The notes below the pieces were generated by a model that saw nothing but the letters and a program-made list of their open reading frames with translations, did no database searches and was not told the DNA's origin. Both the position numbers and the translations under genes were made by a program. DNA of 64,000 bases from Rotaria macrura (taxonomy: Eukaryota; Rotifera; Eurotatoria; Philodinida; Philodinidae): the NCBI GenBank assembly GCA_900239685.1, contig OENT01000278.1:62001-126000 (forward strand). Reading direction: 5' to 3'. How positions within the stretch are numbered: the stretch's first letter is position 1; each line of letters begins with the position of its first letter. Of this stretch, positions 14,987-27,473 are shown piece by piece.

Positions 14987-17900
14987 ATCACAGATGTAAA
15001 AAGAGAATAAAATAGAGTTTGAATTGCTCGATTTATGAAATAGTGAATGAATCAATGACTGACTGACTGACGATAAGAATGGAACGAAATACATTAGAAT
15101 TAAACACCAATCAGAATTAATAGCAACGTTTGTCTACCAGAATGTAGTGACATCATTGTCTTAAAAACTATACAAATTTTCTTCGATGACATGTGTTTAG
15201 TTATTTGAAAACTTCAATATCATAAAAGATATACAGATATATGCGAACAAGAAATCTTGCTGTTCTATATAATTGAAATACAATTCGATTTTATTTCGTT
15301 AAAATTATCGCTTAGACAATTATTTATTCTTGCAAATATGTTTTACTAAGTGGCAGAGACCTAATACGACATTTTTAATAGGCAGAGTAAAGCTATTTAT
15401 AGAATATTTTCATTCTTATAATTACAATTCTCCTTATGAAATTTATTTTGAATCGAAAATAAAAGAATAATTAAGTTATTTGATATTTATGTGTATTACG
15501 CAATCAAATATAATATAGTGAATTGTGTGATGCTATAACTCTTCTCTTTCTAGTAGTTTTTTTCTTGTGTTTCTGTAACTATATCAAGCAAGTACATGAG
15601 TAATGCGTGTTTTAAGCATAAGACCTGTTCAGAAAATGATTCAAAACCCGTTTATAGTAGATATATCAGATTATGAATAGAGTGATCTAAGTAGATTAGA
15701 GAATTTTGACAGATATGTAATTAATGGTATACGAATTGAATTATCTAGAAAAAATAATTTTCTCGTTGATTCTTTGAAATTCGTCTTGAATTATCGGCTC
15801 TTAAGGCGATAAGTCTTTCGATTTTGATAGAGTGTAGATGATTAGATAATAATTTTGATTGATAGAATTATTCATTGTCTTTAACACAATTTGAAATAAA
15901 CTTACTTTGACCATTTATAACATATAATGATGACCATGATGATCAGAAATATATTTACGAAGATGCAGTTTGAAGATATTTTCAATAAATTTAATATTGT
16001 CAACGGTACCTAGTAATCATTGCTCTATTATAAAGACAGGCGAGATACGCCTTCGAATATTTATAGGCTTCTGTTTGCAAGAATTATATTGATATCATAT
16101 TTCAAGATTAGGATTTTTGAATCTTTCTACACACGACAAGACCTATTATCTAACATCTGATGGTCTTGATTTTTTTATCAATTTAGTTAAATTAAATATT
16201 ACGATTGCATAACAAAATGCATAATTGTATCAATATCAAGAAATTTGTAGATTTTCTAATCTCGAAAAACTCCAATCGAAATTGTGGCATGTATCAAAAT
16301 GTATCGATCATAATTAAATAATTGATTTCTATATGTATTCTGATGAAAGATTGAATGAAATGGTTTCAAAATAGTTATTGTTACTAATATTCTTAAATCT
16401 GCTAGATAGGCTTTAGTTGATTTTGAGAAAAATTCCTTTTTATTCTTTCTAGCCTTCAAAGAACTTCTGAGTTATGACAAACTTGTAGCGTGATTTAGTA
16501 TTTTACATTTGATAGAAGGCTTTTGGTAGATTTACTTTTTTGTTTCTCTATCTGTTACATCGATGCATAAATTGTATTTCAACGAAATAAATGAAACTTG
16601 TCGAAACTGTGTGAATTTATTCATCATGAGAACATAGTTTTAATTCAATTAATATTGAATTGATAGAATTTTATGCACAGTTGAATTGTCGAAATATTTT
16701 TGTGCTTCTCTCTTGTATATACAAGTCTTATGCACAGTACGGCAATCTTAATTGATCGACATTGAATAAGAATCTCGATGTTTATTATATCGATTTTTGA
16801 ATGAATAGGTTCTGATGAATAGAAAAAGAATTTTCTCATTATTGATCAACATGAATAGCTTGCTTATCTATCTTATTAATTTGTTAGTAGCAACGATAAT
16901 AATTACATCATAAATAATGCCTATCAGATTTATCGAATCATTAGATTATTAAATTTTGCTTGTGTGCATACACGCGTTTAGTAACAGATGTGCCAGAATG
17001 ATCTTGTTTTCATTCAAATATGCCAAGTAGTCTCCAACATTGTTTTAACAACACGAATATAGATTAAATCATTAATCTAAATAGTTATTATGTAGGATAG
17101 AATCTCAGAATATATCATTGTTTATTTATATTGATAAAGTGTTGTATCTACACATGTTCTATCCTAAGATTTCATTCATGATACATTATTCCATGGAACG
17201 ATGGTTTATTCTATGTAAACAGTATTTGTTTGCTAAATCATACGTGTCGTTTGAATATAGACTTAACAATGAGATTGTTTTTTCTAAAAACATGCAAACC
17301 GGAAATTTTAAAGAACTAAAGGAACAAAGAGCATGATTTTTTTCATATTGTATTGAATCAATTTTATTGTTCAACAAAGCATGATCAAGAACACTACATT
17401 TAATCTCTGAGATATGTTCTACATGAATAGAGATTTAATACTTTCATAGGTTGAAGAAGACATATCAAATAGTTTCACAAACGTGGGTTCTCTAGAGATC
17501 CATTTTCATATCAACAGTCTAAGTTCAGAATACAAGCGCTTACTTCAATGATTTTCTCATCTATAATCCATTCAATATATGAGTCTAGTTGAAGTTAAAG
17601 ACTACGTTCATTGAATTCGATTTAATGCACATTTGTTAAACGGAATATACCTAGCCGAGTTGCGGTCCGTTCTACAGCGACCGTATTGAAATTCCATGAC
17701 ATTTTCGGCTTATATTTTGGATGTAAATTTTTTTTAATGTAATGCATTTTTACATCTCTGTCATGAAGTAATGAATCCAGAGATGAGAAGATTTAAATAC
17801 GGAGCATCAATCGAGAAATAAAATCAGATAACACAAGTCTTCAACATCAAATATCGATTCCGATTGAATGTTTTTATAAGATTTTTTAGTGCTTTTTCTA

Positions 17901-18582
17901 AATATCTACATTGAAATGTAAATTCTATATAATGTAACAGAAATTCTCCCAAAAAAAAACAGAACTCTTGATACCAAGCATTATTGAAATCTGTACGTAA
18001 ACAACATTTCAATATCGAACTGATCGAGAATCATTCAATAAGCCAAATATTCCATCATTTTACGAGGAGGTAGCGATGATTGATTGTGATTCATAAAGAA
18101 ATTTTTATTTACACGGAAAAATCATGTACAAGACTTGAACAACAGTAACTAATTAGTATTACTACGATGACGCATTCTAGCACTGAGATCGAAAAACAAT
18201 AAGAACTCATACACTATTGCAAGATTGACATGAATATCACTTCTCTGAACATCATACTGCAATACAATGACGAAGTAATTACTCCTTATGATTTTTTGAC
18301 TTTTGAAATCTACTCGAAATTAACTAGCACTTGATATTCATAATGTAACTGAAGTTAAGGAATATATTTCTTATTGAGGATGATGACATTTTTGATAATC
18401 AAAATTTTTTTCTTCAGATTTGATTATTAGTTCATTGAAAAGCTGATGAGTATTACTGAATTTCATAGTAAGAGTGATTTTATTCAATGACATTGAGATT
18501 TAATAGAATTCTTAACACCTGATTAGATTTCTATGTAAAAGTGACAACCACGTTTGCAGAGACACAGAGCAAAGTTATAGAA
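14987..18582. other. Gene-poor AT-rich region left of the first hAT element
   Basis: About 3.6 kb. Only short frames with biased, low-complexity composition, no conserved motif and no convincing splice pattern. Confidence 0.5.
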
Positions 18583-18590
18583 TTGTACAG
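18583..18590. repeat. Left 8-bp target-site duplication of the hAT element
   Basis: TTGTACAG directly before CAGTGATGGG; the identical octamer follows the element at 20165-20172. Confidence 0.9.
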
Positions 18591-20164
18591 CAGTGATGGG
18601 ATCGGTTAGTATTTTTTTTTGAACCGAATCGATCCAAACCGAAAAGATTAGGAACCAAATTGAACCGAACGGATTCTTTTTCAAAAATTTGAAACCAAGT
18701 CGAATCGAAACCAAAAAGACATCAGACCGATCCGACTCGATCCTAACCGATCTGAACGGAATGATTTTAATATATTTACGATCTCTTTGCAAGTTAATGA
18801 TATCCTTAGAATATTTTCTTTTGTTAAAGATGATCTTTTATGTAAACTTCACATGTAAACAGAGTGAGTCATAACGAGTATGACACTAAGTATTTTGCAA
18901 GTATCTCAACAGAGATCATCCATATATAATCTGGATTATCTACGTAAAATTCAAGTCATGAAAAGTTCTACAAAAACTATAAAAATAAATCCGTATTGGC
19001 GTGTTTATGTCATAGCTCCCATTTTCAAAACGAGTAAGTCCTATGAAGATACTATGTGCCACAGTATTAGATCTGTCGAAGAATTTTTTGCTTTTCGAAA
19101 GGAAATTACTTATGCAGCCTTTGTTGAGCTTTTAATAGTACATATTTGATAAAAAGCTGATAGCGTTATAATTTTCTAAACTCGAGCTACTCTCAATATA
19201 GAAAGAAATCTTCGAAATATTTTTCTTACAAAATATAACGTGGGACGTGGTGTCATCATATGGCCTGTTCACTTGGAATATTGGACATAATATCAGAGAA
19301 AATCAATCGAGGTTTGTTTTGACAGTTTTTCTATAGGTTTTGAAGGCGCATCTTCTGACATAAAAGTCAAGGTTTTCTCATTTTTTCAAGCAGAGATATT
19401 TTCAAAACAAGAAGTGTTTCAAATATTTAATACTGTGGATCATAGCACTGTCATGGGATCTATTCATTTCGCATATTTGAGGGGCCATCAAAACAAGTCA
19501 ATAAGGATTTGTCAATACAGTTTTAGTAGAGCTTTTCGAGGTGTATATTTTACAGAAAGAATTGAAGTCATACGGTTGATTTCTGCTGAGATTCTTGAAA
19601 AGTACTAACTGTCACAATCATTATGAGTCACGCCGTATATATTTCTTCGTCTAGATTGAGTAATCATATAGTTATTACAATGAATGAAAAATGAAAGCAA
19701 TGGTACAAGTCTTGAGGATGTAGATTGATACATTTTTACATCTCCATATCTCTCATTGATAAAGGTCGACATGTTTAGAGATTTCTTCAATTAAAAAACA
19801 ATTTTGTATTATTTAACAGAAGAAAAAGCAATTGGTTGAAAATAGAAAACAAACTTCACACTTAAAATGAAAAAAAAGCATATTATTACCGATACTTTGT
19901 CAGACATCATAGTCAGATATTCGATGGTCAGGATTCCCACACAGAATAATTTTAAAAGTATTCGTTTCACACTAAACGGCAAGTAATCGCGAGATATGAA
20001 GAATCCTTCAATGTTTTCCTCAAGAATGGAAAAGTGTATTCCCTGAAAATAATAAAAGTTTTTCATTGGATATAAACTAAACCGAACCGAAAAAATCTCA
20101 CACCGAATCGAACCGAACCGTTTTTAGTTTTTGAAAATTTTGAACCGAACCAATCCCATCTCTG
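18591..20164. mobile_element. hAT-superfamily DNA transposon, 1,574 bp, no intact transposase
   Basis: Begins CAGTGATGGGATCGGTT and ends with the inverse of CAGAGATGGGATTGGTT, giving 17-bp terminal inverted repeats with two mismatches. It is flanked by a perfect 8-bp duplication TTGTACAG. The CAG..CTG ends and 8-bp duplication are hAT hallmarks. The subterminal zones are rich in GAACCGA-type repeats on both sides (about 18617-18770 and 20085-20155), probable transposase binding sites. Inside are frames of at most 89 residues (18880-19149, 19414-19608) with no recognisable BED finger or hAT dimerisation domain, so it is non-autonomous or decayed. Confidence 0.88.
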
Positions 20165-20172
20165 TTGTACAG
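20165..20172. repeat. Right 8-bp target-site duplication of the hAT element
   Basis: TTGTACAG, identical to 18583-18590. Confidence 0.9.
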
Positions 20173-22210
20173 TTCGTCAAAGGTCAAGACCATACTAATA
20201 AACTGTTCCTGCCAATGTTCACTCATAGATTCACTTCATTATTAAACATTGAATAATTGCTTATGTAAAAGACGAACTAAAAATTTACAGGTGTTGCACA
20301 TTAAAGCTTTAGATAGCACTGGAAAACTAACTTATATCATGATATATCTCATGAGACATATCAACAAATAAACATGTGGATGTCCATCGAGGACATACTT
20401 CTGGGAGTGTCATTGACGATTATGTTGACTTCCACAAGAATATTCCTCGATTGCACTGCTCAATCGCTTTCACTCAAAAGCATTTCATTCCATTCATTAT
20501 TGTAAGATCACTTGAGCCAGAAAAACCCTATCGATGAACTGTATACTATGAATGCAGTATGAGTAGTATTTTTGTGGAACTAGTCTATCATGTTGTTTTC
20601 TATTGAAACATCTTAAAATATTTGTCAAACTGACGTTGAATTCTTTCTAATAACAACTTCGAACATGAATTAATATTCGACTCTGTGCATTCATTGGTAG
20701 TTGGAACTGAGAGTCACACACACACTACTAATGAATTATCAGCGGTATACCATAGAATGTAGATTTGGCCTCGATCAAAGAAACGACTTACATGCAAATC
20801 TGACAGCGGTTGTCTGTTCGTGAGTGCACATCACTTCTGTACTAGCTTCATGCTTCTTTGTTTATTATATTGAGTCGCACGATATGCTAAACGACGACAG
20901 TTCCATGTGTATTTAAATGTCTAATTTTCAATTAATAGTATACGAATGTAAATAGTGATTTTCCTGTAGCTACAATCTTGAAAAAAGTAACATCTGATTC
21001 ATGGAAGCAAACTTAAAATTTAAAATGAAGTATAAAGATGCCTAGATTTGTCACATACGAAAGATCTCTGTAGTCTAAAAGAAAATAGAAGACAATAATT
21101 CTAATATTTTGAATGAGTGTCCAAGAATGATAAGGTCGGTATCCTCTCATCGGAATCAAGATCTTCAACGAGAAGCACATTTAATAATCATACCAAAGTT
21201 TAGTGTTTACGAATACGATGGGCATGTGAAAAAGGGAGCTAGTACTACAATGACGGTCTAGAAAATTTCATCAATTTTACAAGTAATACGGAAATAATAT
21301 TTCACTTTTATTCTGCTCTTTAAAATCATAGAGAATAATTATCAACATTGATAAAACTCATAGATATGTTGCAATGTAGATATGTTTTTCTTCTTTTTGT
21401 GTTCTCTTGCAAGCTGCGTCTTAATTTTGTTCGTTTCTTTATAATTTATTGACATTTCGACCAGGATTCAACTAAAACGCACACGTTTGTTTCCAACGCA
21501 AATTCTTTGGCTGTCCCATAATTTTGGCTGTGTTCGTTTCGTTGGTTGTCTTAGTGAGATAAAATGATACTCTTCAGTTATAATATTAATAATCTTAGAT
21601 TTAACAAATTATCAAAATCTTTCGTTGAATAGTACTCCCAAGTTTTTGGTTTTCAATATCTGTAAGAAATATTGTTTTTTCAAGATTATTTTGTTAGCAA
21701 ACTCGCTATGTTTGGAATGATGATAGAACTACAGTTTGAAATCGTTAACTCTTCGTATTAATGTCCTGTGTCATGTAGTACTTTGATATGACAACTATTG
21801 AGATCCGTATTGATGATTTTTAGAATACTCGCTATAACAGTCATGAACTAGAACTTTTATTAAAATGAATTCATAGACTATTATCTTGTTGAAAAAAGAG
21901 AAAACGAAAATTGATCAAGTCACGGAGAATATATCGATCAAAAACATATTTCATCGAAAAACCATTTATTGAAAAAAATCGTAAGTGCATAGCTCATTGA
22001 AAAATTTCTAATGATATCATAAATTCTTCATGATTATGAAATATTCTGAAAAAAAATCCTGGAAGCATTGACAATCGAAAATGCGTTTCGTATCGTTCTG
22101 TATTTTCGTTGTACCATAGAGAAAAATCTGTGCTGTTTACCTTCTGATGTTTGTGATTTAAGTTATTCAAAACGCATTGTAGCATTGATTCTTCTGAGTA
22201 GAATCAGTAT
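20173..22210. other. Intergenic, right of hAT element to BNR gene
   Basis: About 2 kb of AT-rich sequence without supported features. Confidence 0.5.
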
Positions 22211-22225
22211 TTATTTAATTTTTAG
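22211..22225 (+). promoter_or_regulatory. Acceptor-like site before the BNR-protein start
   Basis: TTATTTAATTTTTAG ends 18 nt before the ATG. It could be a leader trans-splicing site or the end of a 5' UTR intron; no matching donor is evident. Confidence 0.4.
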
Positions 22226-22243
22226 ATCAGTTCATAATCAATA

Positions 22244-23590
22244 ATGTCACAAAGTCGAGTAACAAGCAATGATGTTCATACAAGTGAAACATTCATATTA
22301 AGTGACGATGGTGGTTGGTGTTGGTTTGAATCTCCAAGTGCACTACAATATGGTCCGTTCATTCTGGTAGGATCAGTAGCATCGGGTGGTCATAATGAAA
22401 AACGTCACGGGAATATTGAACTTCATGTTCATCATTGTTCGGGTCAAATGACAGATCGCGTTATATTACACGAACAGTTCGAATTAGATGATCATGATGG
22501 ACCTGCCTTACTAATAAGACCTGATGGCCAGCTACTTGTTTTGTATGCGAAACATGGCACAGAATCACATAGTTATTCACGTATCTCTCTCGATAATGAA
22601 ACTAGTTTTCGTCAATTCGGTTCAGTTGAAATTAATACTCCATCGCCAACAACTAAACTTACATATGCCAATTTATTTCTTCTTCCTGATGAATCAAATC
22701 GTATTTATAATTTTTTTCGAGGTTTAGATGGTTCCTACAAACCTTCTTATGTTTTCTCTGATGATCTCGGAAGAACATGGCACAATGGCAATATTTTCAT
22801 CAAGGTTCCATCGACAGAAAAACATCGGCCATACGTACGATATGCATCAAATGAGCATAATACAATACATATGATATATACAGAAGGACATCCACGTGAT
22901 TATGATAATAGTTTATATCATATTTATTACAGAGCTGGATATCTATATCGATCGAATGGCACAAAGATATGTTCATTGCAAGCTGGGCTCGATTCACCAG
23001 ATCAAGGCACACAAATTTTCATTGGTGATTCAGAACATGTTGCATGGATTGTTGATCTTGTCTTAGACATTAATGAGTACCCAATATGTGTGTACAGTGT
23101 TCAATATAATTCAGCAGGTCTTCCTGTAGGCCAAGGCGGTGAGGATATTCGATATTTTTATGCTCGATGGGATGGTTCTATTTGGCATAACTATTTTCTT
23201 GCCTATGCCGGCTGTCGTCTCTATGCTGGCGAAGATGATTATAGTGGTTTAGTTGCGATTGAACCCGACAATCCAGCTAAAGTTTATATATCGACGAATA
23301 GTCATCCAATGCAAGGAAATTCACTTATAAGTCGTACGGATGGAAAACGTCATTATGAACTTTTTACTGGTATTACACCTGATTGTGGACAAACATGGAC
23401 ATGGACAGCACTTACTAGTGATTCAAATGCAGATAACTTAAGACCGATACGGCCGAGATCCATAGCGAAATCGGATTCAAACCAATATCGGGCACTAGTT
23501 TGGTTACGAGGCAAATATCTTTCTTACACAGATTATTTACAAGAGATTGTTGCACGTGTTTGGGAAGTAGATGACAAAAGGGAACAATGA
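22244..23590 (+). CDS. BNR_4/Asp-box beta-propeller protein, intronless, probable foreign origin
   Basis: A 448-residue single-exon protein. Two Asp boxes of the S/T-x-D-x-G-x-T-W type are visible: SDDLGRTW (residues 172-179) and TPDCGQTW (378-385). The segment DDHDGPALLIRPDGQLLVLY (about 82-101) and NLRPIRP (398-404) match the pattern of the BNR_4 family. That family is common in bacteria and includes the polysaccharide-lyase PL24 propellers. No signal peptide or membrane segment is seen, so it would act inside the cell unless secreted otherwise. It is the only open frame of this size in an 11-kb gene-poor stretch. Its lack of introns and bacterial-type family suggest horizontal transfer. 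Whether it cleaves polysaccharide, and which, is unknown. Confidence 0.8.
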   Translation: MSQSRVTSNDVHTSETFILSDDGGWCWFESPSALQYGPFILVGSVASGGHNEKRHGNIELHVHHCSGQMTDRVILHEQFELDDHDGPALLIRPDGQLLVLYAKHGTESHSYSRISLDNETSFRQFGSVEINTPSPTTKLTYANLFLLPDESNRIYNFFRGLDGSYKPSYVFSDDLGRTWHNGNIFIKVPSTEKHRPYVRYASNEHNTIHMIYTEGHPRDYDNSLYHIYYRAGYLYRSNGTKICSLQAGLDSPDQGTQIFIGDSEHVAWIVDLVLDINEYPICVYSVQYNSAGLPVGQGGEDIRYFYARWDGSIWHNYFLAYAGCRLYAGEDDYSGLVAIEPDNPAKVYISTNSHPMQGNSLISRTDGKRHYELFTGITPDCGQTWTWTALTSDSNADNLRPIRPRSIAKSDSNQYRALVWLRGKYLSYTDYLQEIVARVWEVDDKREQ

Positions 23591-24607
23591 AAACTAAAAC
23601 AGTATTAGGACAAGATTATTTTATGTGTCCTTTTATTAAAATTTATTTTTGACTATATTACTATTGAATGGTTGAAATTTAGAAAGGACTATATCTCTTC
23701 GTCTTGATTAAAAGTCTGCTCCAATGGAAAGAGTAACTGTAATAGCGAGTTGTTTCTTTTTGCATACTTTTTTTGTTTATGTTAAGTAACGTTCTTAAGA
23801 TTTACATAAGAAAAGTTATTCTACAGTAAACGATCGAGTATATATCAAGTAAGAATACTGCCTACTTTAATCCGAATGCAGAAATGATGCTACCAGGAAC
23901 TAGGAGACCCTATGTTGTTTTGGAGAATTTTTCTGCGAATCCTAGATCAATAGAAAGATGTTTTCTGTCAAAGTGAGCAGAATTTGGAAAAAAAAACATT
24001 TTCAACATAACAATAGAAAATTTGAGACATAAGGATGATATGCATTTAAGTCTTCAATTCAGGAGAAACTTGGTGCGGTGATTCCTCGAACTCTACAAAT
24101 ATTTATCGCTGTTTCCTCTGATCTTCGAATTTCCACTAAGAAAATATCATAGTCAGAAAAGATAGCTAATCTTAGAAAGATACCGATGTACAGATTCTTG
24201 GACTTTGATAGTTTAATATAACATTAGCTTCATTTCATTCATAGTTGCGATTTTCAGCTTTTTGTATCTATAGTGATGGATACTGTTTGATCTTGATTGC
24301 AAAACATATGACTAGCTGAGATCAAGATGATGATTCATTAAAAAGAATATTAATTTTATGTAACTATTTTCTACAAAGAACTTTTCTGTCATGAACAAAA
24401 TCGAGAATGTTCGCATAGATTTACTTAAATAATATTTTATACTTTATGAAGAAAATATTTAGTAGTTGTTTAGGAAAATCGCCAACGTGTAGTTGGAAAA
24501 GTCGTCAAAAAAATGAACTTGATCGTCGCGAGTTTACTTTATTCCTTTTTTAATTACTTATATTTTATTAGTTAATTATTCGTTTAATTAAACGCATTTT
24601 CTATACG

Positions 24608-24640
<33 letters not shown>

Positions 24641-24954
24641 ATATGTGTGGTTTCAATCATAAATGTCTTCCGTGTATTCTCAAAGCCATGACGATCAGTA
24701 AACTGCAACCTCTTAAATAATTTTCAGATCGGATGAATTGTAAAGAAAAGAAAATCCAATGGTGTGATTCAAAATATCGAGTTGTTCGTTAGATTGAATA
24801 TATCATTATTTTACAATGAATTTTATTCTTATTGAATAATGCTTGTTATTTTTACATGTATGTCAAAAGAATAAAAGAAAATTGAAAACAGAAAAGTATG
24901 AAACAAATTAAAATTGAACTCGCACGGAGAAAACCATAGAACTTGACTCATGCA
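23591..24954. other. Intergenic between convergent BNR and serine-rich genes
   Basis: AT-rich 3' flanks of two convergent genes; includes the TA microsatellite at 24609-24632. Confidence 0.5.
24609..24632. repeat. (TA)n microsatellite
   Basis: About 12 tandem TA units, followed by TATG variants. Confidence 0.9.
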
Positions 24955-26284
24955 TTATTCAACTGTAGGATATATTTTATCGATTTTCGAATGTTTTCGA
25001 TTTGATGATGAATTTTGATTATTTGATGAAAAAACTGATTTACGTTTCTGTGTAGTCGATAATGATGAATCTTTTGTGTTTTGAGGAATATTATCGAAAT
25101 TATTATGTTGTGTTGTAAAAATCGTATCAAATGATGTTGAATCATCGCTTATTGTTATTGATGTTGTTGTATCGATGAACAATGATTTTTCTCGTTTTGT
25201 ATCTGTTGACTGTTGAACGAGACCCAATGAATTCAATAGTTGTTTTTCTTTGCCAGATGATGTTTCTGTTGGTGGCTCATCAGAACATATTGAATTCATC
25301 TTCGAACAAATCGATGGAGATGACATCGACTTTTTAGTTCCACTTGGAGAACATGGCGACTTTTGATGAGATTTCAAATGCGGACTTTCAAGATCATAAG
25401 GACGGAATAATTTTGATTTCGGCTTCGAAAGTTTTGATAATTGCTAATATAAAGAATAGTTGAAATTAGATGTAATCTCTAGAATTAGAACATACTTCGG
25501 ATGATATTTTATCCGTATTTTCTTGTACTGGAATTCTAGAAAATAAACATAGTGAATTCTAGTGTTTTGTTTCACTATAACAATTGACTAATGTTACCGT
25601 GGTATTGTATCCGTGATTTTCATATTTGTTAACAAGAATGGAGATGGTTGTGAAAGTCTAGTTTGTTGGGTAAGTAATTGTAAATATGCAGGTGAGTGCA
25701 TGAGACTAGATAAATGGGGTGGCATAAATCGATAAGGATCATGATGATCAATGTGCCTATAGATGTTTACGACAAGTTTGTATTCATCGAGCATACTGTT
25801 TTTCTTTGTTTACCTATTGATTGTAGATGAATTTAAGTTAGAAACATTTGATCCACCATAGACTCGAAGATAACGTCGTCGCATTTCTTCTCTTCTCTCG
25901 GTCTATAATCAAAATATTTGCAACATTCTTCAAAATTACGAAGTTAATACTTCATGAATATATTGTGTATACAATCTTAATGCTTGTTCCGATGACATCG
26001 AATTATTGACATGAGATGAAATTATTCGATTAGGAAAATCCGTTGATTGTTGAACAAGACTAGAAGTTCCATTGTTATTTACATGTACTGAAGAAGAAAT
26101 CAAAGTTGGAAAATAAGAATAATCGAAATAGTTGCTGATCATAGACAATTAATTTACTATTTTTGTTTTTTTCTTCGACGTGTTCAGCAAGACGCTTGAG
26201 TGCATCGGCAAAACTATTTGTAGTTGTTGGTTTAAGACCAATAAATGATGGAACTGTTGATGATACTGGCCAACTAAATGACAT
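24955..26284 (-). CDS. Serine-rich nuclear-type protein, weakly GSE1-like
   Basis: Six pieces: 26158-26284, 25951-26087, 25814-25902, 25598-25795, 25496-25535, 24955-25443; joined they keep frame for 359 residues. The N-terminal TNSFADALKRLAEHVEE resembles the SSFAAALRKLAKQAEE segment near the start of vertebrate GSE1, a co-repressor-complex protein. The middle has a basic stretch (TERREEMRRRYLRVYGG) and a Pro/His/Tyr segment (DPYRFMPPHLSSL). The last exon is Ser/Thr/Asn-rich with many SP sites and a basic KRK patch, as in disordered nuclear proteins. The GSE1 link rests on one short segment and is tentative. The gap at 25796-25813 is only 18 nt (GT..AG, containing an in-frame stop). The ATG directly follows TTTTTAG. 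Confidence 0.65.
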
Positions 26285-26592
26285 CTAAAAAGAATATAAT
26301 AGGAGATTCCTTTGTATGATTATTGATGATTGTGATCAGCTGATTATCCTAATAAACATCAATTATCTATTGTGCAATTGTCGTTTGTTGATAATATTCG
26401 TTCTACTTACGTGTGTTATGCATATATTCGTGAAATGCAGTGTTCTACGTCGAATTTAAATGTCGGACGTGGTATGTGTGTTAATGAGCGTAAGAGGTGA
26501 ATGGGAAAAGGGCATCACGACACTCAAGTTCTGTTTGTCGATGGAGAAGCAACATAGCAGTAGGACAACGTGCAAAGCTATATCTCTAGTAT

Positions 26593-26614
26593 GTATATAT
26601 ATATATATATATAT
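26593..26614. repeat. (TA)n microsatellite
   Basis: About 11 tandem TA units. Confidence 0.88.
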
Positions 26615-27450
26615 CACAGTACCTATTTTTTATGCCACAGTATAATATCGAGTAAAAGACAGTACAAACAAAAAAAAAAGAAAAGAGCCGTTCGTGTTCT
26701 TCTTCTTAGACATCAAATAACAAGTTTAAAGTTAAAAAATTAAAATTGTTATATATTATCTCTAATATTACATACTAGTCTCACAGAGTTGTGATCTTTC
26801 ACATAGATTGACAAATAATTGTTTGGTCTTGAAATAGAGTCATGTATGGAGAGACACGCGTCATCGCAATAAACCAAAATAAGAATAACGTGTAAAGTGT
26901 GGCATTCTGTTGATTTTTGCCATCTTGTCGATATATGTGCTATCACCGATCACACATACTGACCGTGCAATGTATCGATTAGACGGATAGAAGGCGACAG
27001 AGGCAGGAATCGAGAACAAGAAAGAGTAGAGAGAGAGAATATGCAGTCAAAAGCTAGTTCTACACGTTGAAGACGCCGAAAAAAAACGAGCAAGTCGAGA
27101 ACCCTAAAATTGTTTCAAGACAATCTACGCATCACACCTGGCTTGGACAAAACAAAAGAGAATTAAAATATGATTGATCTTATGTCCGATGCCAGATGTT
27201 ACTTACTTCTTTTCAAGCAGTAGTTATTCTGTTGAACATATAACATGTTAACATTTTTCTGTTAGGTTTGTGTGAAACGGAAATAGACGTCCTCTAGTTT
27301 AAGAGTTCTTTTTCTTGCTTCTTGAGTGTCTCTCTACACTTGATAAGAAATCGTAAGCTTGCATTCATTGCCGAAACGATTTAAGGCATCATCAATATTT
27401 TACGCACACGTACACATACAAAAATAAGAGTGCGAGCGCAGTGAACGTTC

Positions 27451-27473
27451 CTCTCTGTCTCTCTCTCTCTCTC
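27451..27473. repeat. (CT)n-rich tract
   Basis: CTCTCTGTCTCTCTCTCTCT, a pyrimidine microsatellite upstream of a divergent gene pair. Confidence 0.8.

Noticed and set aside
14987-15094. 36-residue N-terminal extension of TAF8
   Set aside because: Low-complexity Ser/Phe-rich sequence unlike the family; the MDTNN start just before the histone fold is better.
17640-17700. GC-richer patch considered as a tRNA
   Set aside because: No cloverleaf pairing or T-loop consensus could be drawn.
18880-19608. Two short frames inside the first hAT element as transposase pieces
   Set aside because: Neither shows a BED finger, RNase-H core or hAT dimerisation motif.
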